Source of the DNA: Heliocidaris tuberculata
Taxonomy: Eukaryota > Echinodermata > Echinoidea > Camarodonta > Echinometridae
Length of the DNA stretch: 64,000 bases
NCBI GenBank assembly: GCA_025618425.1
Contig: CM046850.1
Location: 25,617,205-25,681,204 of the forward strand
Direction: 5' to 3'
The position numbers and the translations under genes were made by a program. The notes under the pieces were generated by a model, which had not been told where the DNA came from, searched no databases, and saw nothing but the letters and a program-made list of their open reading frames with translations. Positions 1 to 12,000 of the stretch are shown piece by piece. The number at the start of each line of letters is the position of its first letter. Position 1 is the first letter of the stretch.

Positions 1-192
1 CCACCTATGGCCGGAGGGGTCAGTAACGTCTGTAAAAGTAAAGTACACGTACCCTTAAACACACGTGACGTGATGACCAAAAACAGTACGCGTACTGAAT
101 ACTGGCTTCTGATTGGTCAATATAGGTACGTGTATCGAAAATCAAGTACGCGTGGTGAGTAGACGTAAGTAGACCCCGATGGCTTGCCATAA

Positions 193-573
193 GATAGATG
201 GAACGCATCGCACATCTTTCTCAGACAGGTACAATCAGCAGTTGATAAACCACATTTGTGTTCTTTGACCAGGTTTGAAGAGAGCATTGTCCATAGACTG
301 AGACTTGGAATTATAGGTTTGAACGCAGATCTTTTTAAATTAAAGATACACCCAACAGGACATTGTAATAATTGCACTGGCATTATGGAAACTGTATTCC
401 ACTTCCTCACTGAATGCCCAAAATATATTGCAGAGAGGGCTATGTTACTTGCAGAAACCAATCTAACCGATCCAAAGGAAATTATGACTCTTCTTAAAAG
501 TACAGAAAACGATAAACAAAAATCCATTGTTTGCTTCGTTTTAAGAACGAAGCGCCTATACGAGAAACTGTAA
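193..573 (+). pseudogene. 3' end of a non-LTR retrotransposon ORF (C-terminal Cys/His knuckle)
   Basis: An open frame runs from the codon after a TAA at 190-192 to a TAA at 571-573, about 126 codons. It contains the stretch HRLRLGIIGLNADLFKL followed by a C-x2-C-x8-H-x4-C cluster (CNNC...HFLTEC). That arrangement is typical of the zinc-knuckle tail downstream of reverse transcriptase in many LINE polyproteins. No RT or endonuclease domain precedes it, so this is a 5'-truncated copy. The ordinary ATG-type start is not meaningful here. The AT-rich sequence after 573 may be the element's 3' UTR, but no clear poly-A tail marks its end. LINE origin is inferred from motif layout; the family was not assigned. 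Confidence 0.6.
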
Positions 574-1748
574 AGGCTGGTTAGTGTTCAAGGAAATTAT
601 ATATTATTTTTCCCCTCTCTCACTCGCTCTTTCTTATGATAGTTATGATAGAGAGGACAAACTCTTTGGTATAAATTTTTAATTTGTAAGCAAAATAGAG
701 AGTGTATAAATTCAATAAGAGGTATTTTCCCAGGAGTCTTCAAATAGAATTGGGTTTTGCACATCTTTAATTAGCATGAGTTGTTACAAAACGATAATAT
801 AGCCATGGTCCCCCCCCCCTTTTTTTATAACGGGATAAAGTTAAATAAAGGATATATACCTGAACTGAGAGACATTAAATACGTCACATATATAGTTTCA
901 CAGTAAATCGGATACTGGGGCCAGTGAATGGTTATCTTTTATTGGTCAACGGTTGGAGAGAGTCTCCTTCGCGGCTGTTGATTAGTTGTGGGTGGCAAGG
1001 TATAAGAGGCCAACAGAGATTGGTCCATGCACCCCTTCTAGTTCACCAGTAACCCAGAGATTCGAGGAGCTGAGACTTTTGTGACCACCCAGACAAATTA
1101 TATCCCTATTTATTTTCCGTATGTGATACTCATGCTATAGTCAAACAAAAGAAAAAAAAAATCATGTTATTTATGGCACAATAGGCCTGTAGATAAGTAG
1201 AAAACGACATGCAATCGTATTATTATTGTAATTGCATATGTTAATGTCTTGTTATAATTTAGGGGGAAAGTAATTTAAGAAGTTACATTAGCTTTTGAAT
1301 GGAAGCTGAAAAATTCATATAAAAAAAAAAGAAAGTAGGAATAACTAATTTAAGTAACATCTTCCATTTGATTTCTAACAGCCCACAATATCTTGCTACT
1401 ATAACCTTCACTTAACCGATCGCTATGCATTACTCTCTAACAATAACATAGGCCAATTACGTAAAACTGAACTAATCTTAATGTATGACTTTTAAGAATG
1501 CAGTATCTCTACACAATGTATGCATATCATGATACACATTGTTAGAAAAAAAAATAAATAAATAAACAGCACTCGTTTCTGGAGAAGGGAGAGGAGAGAA
1601 TGAAAGAGAGAAGCTTATACGGAAATGGGGGAAAATATTCCAAATTTATTTAATTGTACATGCATGTGTATGTATGTATAATGCGTGGGCTTATATATTT
1701 ATATAATGTAATCATGTATATGCAAAAGTATATCTGTATATGTATATA
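574..1748. other. Intergenic, no gene seen
   Basis: AT-rich non-coding sequence. A short poly-C/poly-T tract lies at 810-827. Around 950-1080 there are two ATTGGTC motifs and a TATAAGAGG box, which could be a relic promoter or LTR, but no matching second LTR was found. No open frame of note. Confidence 0.5.
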
Positions 1749-1780
<32 letters not shown>

Positions 1781-2347
1781 CGCCTTTAAACAATTTTAAA
1801 CAAATTATATGTACACTATTGTTAAGTACACTTAGATGACTGACCAGGAGGCATGATAGGAGGAGGAGGGGCTCCCTTCTGCAAGGGCCCCTGTTTTTTC
1901 CCCCCGTAGGTAGGTTAAAGGCGGCTGTCTCCGGGAAAGATCGAGACTTCACAGATGTTGGTGGGTCCATGTGTCCCCATGTGTCCCATCAACGGGACAG
2001 CCGTACCCCCGCACTGCGGTACGGGTGCGGGAGGGAGCTCTTCTTGCTTTGTCTGTTTCTTTTCAGTCCAAGTTAACTTTTTGTTTAAAATTAAATTGTG
2101 TATCATTTGGAGTGTTTGGCTTCATTCTCTTTTTCATAATTTTCCCTCTCTCTAGCTCTTGCATTGAAACAACAACAACAACAACAAAAAAAGGTCATGT
2201 AAACTAGTCTAAAGATGAAATGTTATACATTTTGACTGTATGTGTTTGTGTGGGTGTGTGCATATGGTTATATTTGTGTGTGTGTGTGTGTGTGTGTGGT
2301 CTTTTTTTTTTCTTTCTTTCTTTCTTTCTCTCGTTTAAAGAATACCG

Positions 2348-2378
<31 letters not shown>

Positions 2379-2560
2379 TGTTAAGTAGGTCTACATAATT
2401 ATGTATAGTGTGTGGCAAAAATAGTCAAGTATGACTGATTGCCAAACAAAAAAAAATCAAGAAGAAGAAGAAGAATAATAGTAAATGAGGCGCCGTAAAA
2501 AACTAAATTAACAAAAACAACAACAAATTTTGTATACATAAAAAAAAAATTTCTTGACAC
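1749..2560. repeat. Cluster of simple repeats
   Basis: Poly-T at 1754-1780, (TG)n at about 2275-2299, (CTTT)n at 2311-2330, poly-A at 2353-2378 and an (AAG)n patch near 2460-2475. The short open frames here are repeat-driven. No gene is supported. Confidence 0.8.
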
Positions 2561-2568
2561 ATAGTCTG

Positions 2569-4080
2569 GGAGCCTGTCCCGAAATAGTCACCCCATTTTA
2601 CCCATAAGATTTGACCCCGTAAAGTTACTTAGACCATCTAAGTCATTGACAGAAAGGTTGTCAGCCTGACCGTAGCCGCCGGGTTAAGCCCCCAGAGCCC
2701 CCAAAAGGGACCCCAAGGGACCCATGCACAAAACTTTGTCAGTAGGAAGAAGTATGACTGGATATTACAAAACACAAAAAACTGACAAAAATTTCCGTCG
2801 GGATGGGGTGTCAGACAGCCCCCCTAAATGGGGGTAAATTTTTCCTCTTAAAGCCCAGAGACCAAATTTTGTCAGAAGGAAGAGCTATGGATGTACATTC
2901 CAAAAATATAAAAACTGACAAAATTGTCCATCGGGAAGGGGGTGTCAGATACCCTGAAATGAAAACCCCAAAGTGCCCTTTGACAATGCTTTGCCCCCCC
3001 CCCCCCCAATGCTCTGTATGGAAAGAAAAAACATTTTCTTACCTTCTGACTATTATAATTCAAAAGCGTTTCATTCAATTCACTTTAAATTTTCATAACA
3101 TAATTTTGAGTATAATAATCTTCTTGAGGTGCAATTTTGTGTTAATTGGTATTTTGGTTAATAAGTTATTAAATTGTGAAAAATGTATTGCTTTCTCAAA
3201 AGTAGCCAAAAAATATAGTCAGGATTATGTAAACACAGCCATTGAACATCTGACAAGGCATAATAGAGAGCTTGCTTGTTATCTGTGCAATTAACACATG
3301 AATAGTACATTTCAGCCTGGCAGTCACATACCACAGATACCTGAAAAGCTCTTCTATTATGCCTAGTCAGACAGGTGAAGATGGACAATGGGTGTGTTTA
3401 CATAATCCTGACAATATTTTTTGGCTACTTTTGAGAAAGCAATACATTTTTCACAATTTAATAATTTGATAACCAAAAGGCCAATTAACACCAAATTGCA
3501 CCTCAAGAAGATTATTATACTCAAAATTATGTTATGAAAATTTAAAGTGAATTGAATGAAACGCTTTTGAATTATCATAGTCAGAAGGTAAGAAAATGAT
3601 TCTTCTTTCCATACAGAGCATTTAAGGGGGCAAAGCATTGTCAAAGGGCACTTTGGTGTTTTCATTTCAGGGTATCTGACACCCCCTTCCCGATGGACAA
3701 TTTTGTCAGTTTTTATATTTTTGGAATGTACATCCATAGCTCTTCCTTCTGACAAAATTTGGTCTCTGGGCTTTAAGAGGAAAAATTTACCCCAATTTTT
3801 AGGGGCTGTCTGACACCCCATCCCGACGGAAATTTTTGTCAGTTTTTTGTGTTTTGTAATATCCTGTCATACTACTTCCTATACTGACAAAGTTTGGTGC
3901 ATGGGTGAGATGGGGTGAAATCGACCCGACTTTGGGGTCCCTTTTGGGAGCTCTGGGGGCTTAACCCGGCGGCTACGGTCAGGCTGACAACCTTTTTGTC
4001 AATAACTTAGATGGTCTAAGTAACTTTACGGGGTCAAATCTTATGGGTAAAATGGGGTGACTATTTCGGGACAGGCTCCT
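2569..4080. mobile_element. Foldback element with ~0.7 kb inverted arms
   Basis: The left arm (2569 to about 3275) is repeated in reverse complement as the right arm (about 3346 to 4080), separated by only ~70 bp. The outer ends are GGAGCCTGTCCCGAAATAG and its complement. Arms are close to identical apart from scattered substitutions and small indels (for example the poly-C run at 2997-3007, which is missing from the right arm). Each arm holds a mirrored open frame (2803-3294 plus; 3363-3821 minus) that looks like no known protein and probably arises by chance. Long TIRs with almost no interior are typical of foldback-type DNA transposons; the superfamily is not assigned. Confidence 0.75.
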
Positions 4081-5600
4081 GGCCTAACATGCATGCGTCA
4101 AGCCAGGGACACTATCATCGGCAAAACTCTAGCATATTTGCCCTTATACAGGGGCGTAGATAGCGGGGGGATGGGGGGGGGGGTATTCATCCCCCCGACT
4201 TTTCAGGTGGGGGAGGGGGGGGGGTGGTGTGTACAAACATCCCCCCGGGTTTCACCCCCATCCCCCCCCCCAAAAAAAAAAATGGTAGAAAAATATATAT
4301 TTCTATTATATGTTGTAGATAAATATAATTTGATATATCATATTTAATATTATTAAAATTTATATATTTCTAACCTCCCTACTCCTGTCCTTCACTGCAA
4401 AAGCAGTGAATTCGGGAACCGAGAAGGAACCGGATTTTTGGTCTGCTAGCGAAGGTTCCAACTCGGGTGGGGGTTAGTCACAAGACCAATAAAATAAACA
4501 AATTCCAAATAAAAGATAAGGAAAATTAATAAACAAAAGCGCTGGGACACAATGTACATTAAAGTGTCATAAAATATTTTATTCAAATATCCATTAACAA
4601 ATAACAACTAGAATCAATTTACAGATATCATTAATAAAACTCTTAATCGATTTCACTCTATTAAAAGCCCATGTTTAGAACCTATATAAACAATACTTAA
4701 AATAACTTAAACTATCACAGTCATTAAGGGGAATACTATAAGGGATGGGAAGAGGTTAGTCAGGGAGGGATCGTTAGTACAGTGGCCACTTGCATGCAAC
4801 GCGGATGTCTAAATATGCGATATCGCGACTTATACTGGTGCACTGCCATAGCTACTGCGGACGATGCGGACGATGATGACGACAATGCAGGATTAGAAAG
4901 GACGACGACATCGAGTACTGGAAGAAATAGCTCAGGAACATGATGAGTAGAAATGACACTCGGTACCAGGATACTGGAAACATACAGCATGCACACGAGT
5001 GACAGGAACATGTTGATCATACACTGGATCACTAAGATTGCAAAGGGTCAGTGGTATACCCAAATGCAGATGTCTTATATTAGTTCTCGTTGACTTGGAG
5101 TTTAGATGATGACTTTGTTCAAACTATAGGATGGTCAAACTTCAGACGACTTCGATATTGGTTAGGGTCAGTTAGTGGGGAGGGGTAGTAGGGGATAAGT
5201 TGGGGGAGCCAAGTTGGGGGAGCCAAGTGACTAAAACATACATGGGATCTTCTTTTATACCTAATTAATCATTCATACTGGTATCATCTCATTGGTCACT
5301 ACATCTTTTAGGGGTTGGGCTTTAACCAAAGTTATACATCTAATTGGCCAAGAGTTTATTAGTTGACCACTCCTATGGCAACAGCAGTTTCCTAACAAAC
5401 ATATTTAAACAATGGAACACTAAACTTATTCAATCATCAAAGCAGCTTTTTCAAGGAGGCATGATCAAAACACATCAAAGCTGCCATAATATCCCACTTA
5501 ACATGCTTAACACAATGGTGGACTTCAGACATGAATAGAGGGGTGGCTATTAAGGTGTAGGATACAGTGACATAAAAGAAGGATTAAGCTAATGAAATGG
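4081..5600. other. Intergenic; G/C-homopolymer tracts, no convincing gene
   Basis: Runs of G and C occur at 4160-4280. A duplicated 17-bp phrase (AAGTTGGGGGAGCC) is at 5198-5226. A minus-strand frame at 4760-5032 begins with a hydrophobic, signal-peptide-like stretch followed by a Ser-rich part, but it has no recognisable domain and lies in repeat-like DNA, so it is not called as a gene. An LTR or other retroelement relic is possible. Confidence 0.4.
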
Positions 5601-6384
5601 AATCAAAGAGAATAGGGCTTAAATCTTATGGAATAAACTTGAATACAAACAGCCAGCACATGTTATAATTCTGTGTGCAATATAAAAAAGATCAAAATAA
5701 CAGGACAGGATAGAGGCTAAAAGCTTATGAATAATCTAAATAATATTTACAACAGAGGGTGCATTTTCATGCATGCTACATATTCTTTATTTCAATATAG
5801 ATATTATTTATTTATGTAAAATATTGTAGATTTATATGAATTTATCAATATTTATCTACAAATCTGTCGTTCCTTCTGATTTTCCCGATATATTTTTATA
5901 CTACTAGAAAGTGAAAACCATCTACTTCAAATTATACAAACGTGGGTGTTGATCTGGGAGGGATATGGAGGTATAATCAAATAAAAAATGAAGTGGGGGT
6001 GGGGGTGGCATGTGTTACCATCCCCCAATATATTTTGAGGTGATTTTTTTCAAAGCCATATATGCATTATAATGCAGACAAATAATTTAGATTAAAAGTA
6101 CATGTAATTATTCTCGATTTAGAGGGTTCAGTCGGTAACTTCCTTTATAATGCAATTTTGCCACACTCATGTTATTGGTAATACTAACAATTTTCAAAAT
6201 TGAAATGAAAATATAGTCACAGGAATCGAATGTGGTGGGGAAAGAGGGAATACAGCACCCCCAATATTTATCGAGGATGGTGACCCGTGTCCTCATCACT
6301 TAACTATACACAGAAGAATGATGAAATGACAACCATAACATGCAGACCCGGTCAGAAGCACCGCTCCGGGGATTGCATGTGGGC
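5601..6384. other. AT-rich intergenic DNA, nothing recognised
   Basis: AT-rich sequence with a short poly-G/T stretch near 5995-6015. No open frame with protein-like composition and no clear repeat structure was seen. Confidence 0.5.
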
Positions 6385-6775
6385 ACAGCGCCCCTAATTT
6401 TCCCTTTAACTTCAGATAAGTACCCCCATTTTTCTTTCCAATAAGTTCCCGTTCCATATTCTTATAAGTGCCCATTTTGATAATTACACCTCATCCCTCA
6501 CCTTTCCCTGTTTCAACAAAAGCATTTATCCCTTTTAATCCCTTTTATCCCTTTTAATGTAACAAGTCAGTTTTTTTTTTCTTTGTAATATATAGGCACT
6601 GATTTAATTTTTCTACTTATATAAGAACATTTTTCCGTTCTTATAAATGCCCCTTTTCACCTCTGATAACTGTCTTTTCTACCTTTTCTACACATTCATT
6701 TATTTTTCTAATAAGTGACCTTTTCCCCATGATAAGTCCCACGTTTCCCTTTCCCGTAACATGTGCCCTAGCTAA
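6385..6775. repeat. Degenerate short repeat, motif like ATAAGTGCCC(T)n
   Basis: Phrases resembling GATAAGTGCCCTTTTC recur every ~25-60 bp with much variation (AGATAAGTACCCCC, TTATAAGTGCCCATT, AATAAGTGACCTTTT, GATAAGTCCCACG). The same phrase recurs just beyond the satellite array at 15345-15560, so the two loci share a repeat family. Non-coding. Confidence 0.55.
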
Positions 6776-7091
6776 TCCAAAGTGACTTAGAGCCAATATT
6801 CCCAAATGCTCGCTCGCTGCGCTCGTTCCTATTAAAAGTATAGCTTATTAAATAAATTTTCATTGTGAAATTTTGCAAAGGAAACCCCGTCAGAATTGTG
6901 TTTCCCCGTTTTTATATTACAATGTAGTTGCGACCTCACAAATTTTGAATATTTTTTGCTCGCTCGCTTCGCTCGCTCGTTCAATATTCAAATCATACTA
7001 CAAAAATGCAAAGCGTGATACTAAAGTTGCATCTTGGACATGTAAAGAGAAAAACCATATAAAGGTTTACACACCCTCACTCTACCGGGCC

Positions 7092-7112
7092 TATATATAT
7101 ATATATATATAC

Positions 7113-7144
<32 letters not shown>

Positions 7145-7213
7145 ATTTCCTTTCACATTGTATTTATTTCCAAAAGCTCTTGGCAAAGCTGTTGTATATG
7201 TTATTTCCTTACA

Positions 7214-7296
<83 letters not shown>

Positions 7297-7513
7297 TGTA
7301 GAAGACAAGTAAATAAAAGATTCCGTGAGACTGAAAAGTTTTCAAATTTTCGGCCATAGGCCTTCATCAGGAAATGATGAAAATTTATTGAGTATCAACA
7401 AAAGAGCTTGAAGCGCAAAAATGCAAAAAGCTCCGTGGATACTAGCGCAACCATGGTAGAGAAGGCTGAGGGAGGACAGAGAGAGAATGACGTATATATA
7501 TATATATATATAT
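7092..7513. repeat. (TA)n microsatellites with intervening unique DNA
   Basis: TA runs at about 7092-7145, 7218-7294 and 7494-7513. Frames of alternating Ile/Tyr through these runs are artefacts. The DNA between the second and third runs carries the hammerhead-like motif described separately. Confidence 0.9.
7348..7370 (-). ncRNA. Candidate hammerhead-ribozyme-like core
   Basis: Read on the minus strand, the sequence is CTGATGA, then a short hairpin of GGCC/GGCC around a TAT loop, then GAAA. This is the order of the two conserved hammerhead boxes around stem II. One extra A lies between CTGATGA and the hairpin, and stems I and III and the cleavage triplet were not convincingly placed. The motif sits directly beside a (TA)n tract, as do similar motifs near 53330 and 57910. 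Candidate only. Confidence 0.3.
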
Positions 7514-7591
7514 GGTCCTTGAGGGAAATCATACCCCCCACATATGAGGACCTGTCTACGCCAATGCCCCTATATATAAACTAACTGACCA

Positions 7592-7922
7592 GGGAGGTGT
7601 TTCATAAAGCTGTTCGTAAAGTTACGAACGACTTTACGCACGACTGGTACCTGTTCTTGGGTGCTAATCAGATTCTCAATCATTTTGATTCCCATCAGAT
7701 AAAGTTGAAATCCGATCTTTGTGGATTAAAATTCTTGCTGTTAAACAAGCATCCAAATGCAAAGTTTATTATTTGTCGAAATTGATTAGGGTTATTGGAA
7801 ATTCAGTCCCACATGTTAAAACACCAGGGAAAATCTTGGATATCTCATTTAGCACAAGAACATATCACCAGTCATGCGTAAAGTCGTTCGTAACTTACGA
7901 ACAGCTTTATGAAACACCCCCA
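7592..7922. mobile_element. MITE with ~55 bp terminal inverted repeats
   Basis: The left end (7592-7648) and right end (7867-7922) are near-perfect reverse complements, containing GGTGTTTCATAAAGCTGTTC and CGAACGACTTTACGCA-type sequences. The interior of ~220 bp has no coding capacity. Each TIR is itself partly palindromic (GTTACGAACG). Non-autonomous DNA transposon; no superfamily assigned, target duplication not resolved. Confidence 0.8.
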
Positions 7923-9064
7923 GGTATTATTATATACAGCCTCCAAATGTGAATTCCCTTTGTCAAGTTTAGCCTATATGCATGTTATATGTTGTCCCCC
8001 CCCCCCCGAACTTAGAATTCTTGATCTGCATCTGTATACGATAACAGATAAATATATATATTTTTTAACCAAAAAAAATACTCAAAGTAGGTCTACCCTA
8101 TTCGAATCATATGGACGGCCAATATTTGGACAACCCCGGGAAACAACTTGTTCGATCATTACTCCACCGGGATGCCTAGTATCCAGGGGGCCACCTCCCC
8201 AGGCAAAAAAAGACACTCCAAAATGATTTGTTGTTGTTTTTGTTGTTGTTGTTGTTGTTGTTGCTTGTTATAATTTTAGATTAAAATGACACCCCAAAAT
8301 GCTGATGACCTTCTTTTTTTTTTTTTTTGCATTTTTTTTTTCTTGTCAGAGAATTTTGGAGTAAAAAAACACTCCAAAAAGCTGATGACCTTCTATTTTC
8401 TTCTTTTTGTCAGAAAATTTTCAGAATATTGTCAGTTATACAAAATCCTGGATTCGCACCTGGTTATATCTGTCTATTTTTATGAAAAAATAATAACATC
8501 AGTACCGTATAGGCTCGCTTGCAAAATTTAGAAACGTGAAACTTTATAAATGACATCAGCCTCCCTGGCGAAACAGTGTGCCCGTACGCCCATATAATAG
8601 TTGAATGGTACTTGTAATAAGTTAGGCCTATACCTATTCGAAAATTCAATTCAATTCAATTCATAGCTTCTTTGGGAGTTGTTTTTAGCTTCTTTGGGAG
8701 TTGTTTTTAAGTAAGTCAAGCAACAAACGAATTGAATAGACCCGTTAGTTGGATCAAGCCCCACATTTCTAAATCATGATGTGGAAGGCCGAAGAGAGAG
8801 ATAAAGTCGAAATAAAATAGTTATAGAAAGAAAACTGATAGATGTTAGCGGTGGCGTAGCGTGAGTCCAAACAATGAGGGGGCACTGCATCATTGTAAAG
8901 TCCTCCGGGTCCTGCTCCCTTCGCCTTTTTCTTTCTTTCTTTCATCTTACTTCGATTGGGGGGAGGGGGACACATGCCTCCCCGTGCCCTGTAGATACGC
9001 CACTGACTGTCAGACGTTAAAATAAGCAAGAACGTCGATTTATATTAAGTGGGGATGATCACCT
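7923..9064. repeat. Low-complexity and small tandem duplications
   Basis: Poly-C at 7997-8007, (TTG)n at 8228-8262, and an imperfect ~75 bp duplication at 8285-8430 (phrase GCTGATGACCTTCT twice). That duplication is related to 46735-46890. ATTCA repeats lie near 8645-8662, and a 24-bp tandem duplication (AGCTTCTTTGGGAGTTG) is at 8666-8709. 8870-9010 resembles a dispersed repeat on the minus strand (GTGGCGTATCTACAGGGCACG). No gene. Confidence 0.6.
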
Positions 9065-12000
9065 CCCCCCCCCCCTCCTCCAAAAAAGCTTGTCATGACA
9101 GTGATAAAGAAACCTACACCTATAGCGTTATCTTATACAGTCTTAAACAGCCATATTCCTGGCAGGCACAAAATGCACTTCTCTCCCCCTACCTTACTTT
9201 CGTCAAACCAGAAGCGGCGGTCCCCCCCCCCCCCTCCTCCAAAAAAGCTTGTCATGACAGTGATAAAGAAACCTACACCTATAGCGTTATCTTATACAGT
9301 CTTAAACAGCCATATTCCTGGCAGGCACAAAATGCACTTCTCTCCCCCTACCTTACTTTCGTCAAACCAGAAGCGGCGGTCCCCCCCCCCCCCTCCTCCA
9401 AAAAAGCTTGTCATGACAGTGATAAAGAAACCTACACCTATAGCGTTATCTTATACAGTCTTAAACAGCCATATTCCTGGCAGGCACAAAATGCACTTCT
9501 CTCTCCCCTACCTTACTTTCGTCAAACCAGAAGCGGCGGTCCCCCCCCCCCCCCTCCTCCAAAAAAGCTTGTCATGACAGTGATAAAGAAACCTACACCT
9601 ATAGCGTTATCTTATACAGTCTTAAACAGCCATATTCCTGGCAGGCACAAAATGCACTTCTCTCCCCCTACCTTACTTTCGTCAAACCAGAAGCGGCGGT
9701 CCCCCCCCCCCCCCTCCTCCAAAAAAGCTTGTCATGACAGTGATAAAGAAACCTACACCTATAGCGTTATCTTATACAGTCTTAAACAGCCATATTCCTG
9801 GCAGGCACAAAATGCACTTCTCTCCCCCTACCTTACTTTCGTCAAACCAGAAGCGGCGGTCCCCCCCCCCCCCCCTCCTCCAAAAAAGCTTGTCATGACA
9901 GTGATAAAGAAACCTACACCTATAGCGTTATCTTATACAGTCTTAAACAGCCATATTCCTGGCAGGCACAAAATGCACTTCTCTCCCCCTACCTTACTTT
10001 CGTCAAACCAGAAGCGGCGGTCCCCCCCCCCCCCCCTCCTCCAAAAAAGCTTGTCATGACAGTGATAAAGAAACCTACACCTATAGCGTTATCTTATACA
10101 GTCTTAAACAGCCATATTCCTGGCAGGCACAAAATGCACTTCTCTCCCCCTACCTTACTTTCGTCAAACCAGAAGCGGCGGTCCCCCCCCCCCCCCTCCT
10201 CCAAAAAAGCTTGTCATGACAGTGATAAAGAAACCTACACCTATAGCGTTATCTTATACAGTCTTAAACAGCCATATTCCTGGCAGGCACAAAATGCACT
10301 TCTCTCCCCCTACCTTACTTTCGTCAAACCAGAAGCGGCGGTCCCCCCCCCCCCTCCTCCAAAAAAGCTTGTCATGACAGTGATAAAGAAACCTACACCT
10401 ATAGCGTTATCTTATACAGTCTTAAACAGCCATATTCCTGGCAGGCACAAAATGCACTTCTCTCCCCCTACCTTACTTTCGTCAAACCAGAAGCGGCGGT
10501 CCCCCCCCCCCCTCCTCCAAAAAAGCTTGTCATGACAGTGATAAAGAAACCTACACCTATAGCGTTATCTTATACAGTCTTAAACAGCCATATTCCTGGC
10601 AGGCACAAAATGCACTTCTCTCCCCCTACCTTACTTTCGTCAAACCAGAAGCGGCGGTCCCCCCCCCCCCCTCCTCCAAAAAAGCTTGTCATGACAGTGA
10701 TAAAGAAACCTACACCTATAGCGTTATCTTATACAGTCTTAAACAGCCATATTCCTGGCAGGCACAAAATGCACTTCTCTCCCCCTACCTTACTTTCGTC
10801 AAACCAGAAGCGGCGGTCCCCCCCCCCCCCCTCCTCCAAAAAAGCTTGTCATGACAGTGATAAAGAAACCTACACCTATAGCGTTATCTTATACAGTCTT
10901 AAACAGCCATATTCCTGGCAGGCACAAAATGCACTTCTCTCCCCCTACCTTACTTTCGTCAAACCAGAAGCGGCGGTCCCCCCCCCCCCTCCTCCAAAAA
11001 AGCTTGTCATGACAGTGATAAAGAAACCTACACCTATAGCGTTATCTTATACAGTCTTAAACAGCCATATTCCTGGCAGGCACAAAATGCACTTCTCTCC
11101 CCCTACCTTACTTTCGTCAAACCAGAAGCGGCGGTCCCCCCCCCCCCCCCATCCTCCAAAAAAGCTTGTCATGACAGTGATAAAGAAACCTACACCTATA
11201 GCGTTATCTTATACAGTCTTAAACAGCCATATTCCTGGCAGGCACAAAATGCACTTCTCTCCCCCTACCTTACTTTCGTCAAACCAGAAGCGGCGGTCCC
11301 CCCCCCCCCCTCCTCCAAAAAAGCTTGTCATGACAGTGATAAAGAAACCTACACCTATAGCGTTATCTTATACAGTCTTAAACAGCCATATTCCTGGCAG
11401 GCACAAAATGCACTTCTCTCCCCCTACCTTACTTTCGTCAAACCAGAAGCGGCGGTCCCCCCCCCCCCCATCCTCCAAAAAAGCTTGTCATGACAGTGAT
11501 AAAGAAACCTACACCTATAGCGTTATCTTATACAGTCTTAAACAGCCATATTCCTGGCAGGCACAAAATGCACTTCTCTCCCCCTACCTTACTTTCGTCA
11601 AACCAGAAGCGGCGGTCCCCCCCCCCCCCCCCTCCTCCAAAAAAGCTTGTCATGACAGTGATAAAGAAACCTACACCTATAGCGTTATCTTATACAGTCT
11701 TAAACAGCCATATTCCTGGCAGGCACAAAATGCACTTCTCTCCCCCTACCTTACTTTCGTCAAACCAGAAGCGGCGGTCCCCCCCCCCCCCCATCCTCCA
11801 AAAAAGCTTGTCATGACAGTGATAAAGAAACCTACACCTATAGCGTTATCTTATACAGTCTTAAACAGCCATATTCCTGGCAGGCACAAAATGCACTTCT
11901 CTCCCCCTACCTTACTTTCGTCAAACCAGAAGCGGCGGTCCCCCCCCCCCCCCCCTCCTCCAAAAAAGCTTGTCATGACAGTGATAAAGAAACCTACACC

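Noticed and set aside
4760..5032. Signal-peptide-like 90-codon minus frame
   Set aside because: No domain, no splice or homolog evidence, and it sits in repeat-like DNA.
7091..7357. Ile/Tyr-repeat frames in (TA)n tracts, also at 39901-40104, 52174-52304, 54687-55019 and 57690-57908
   Set aside because: Direct translation of microsatellites.
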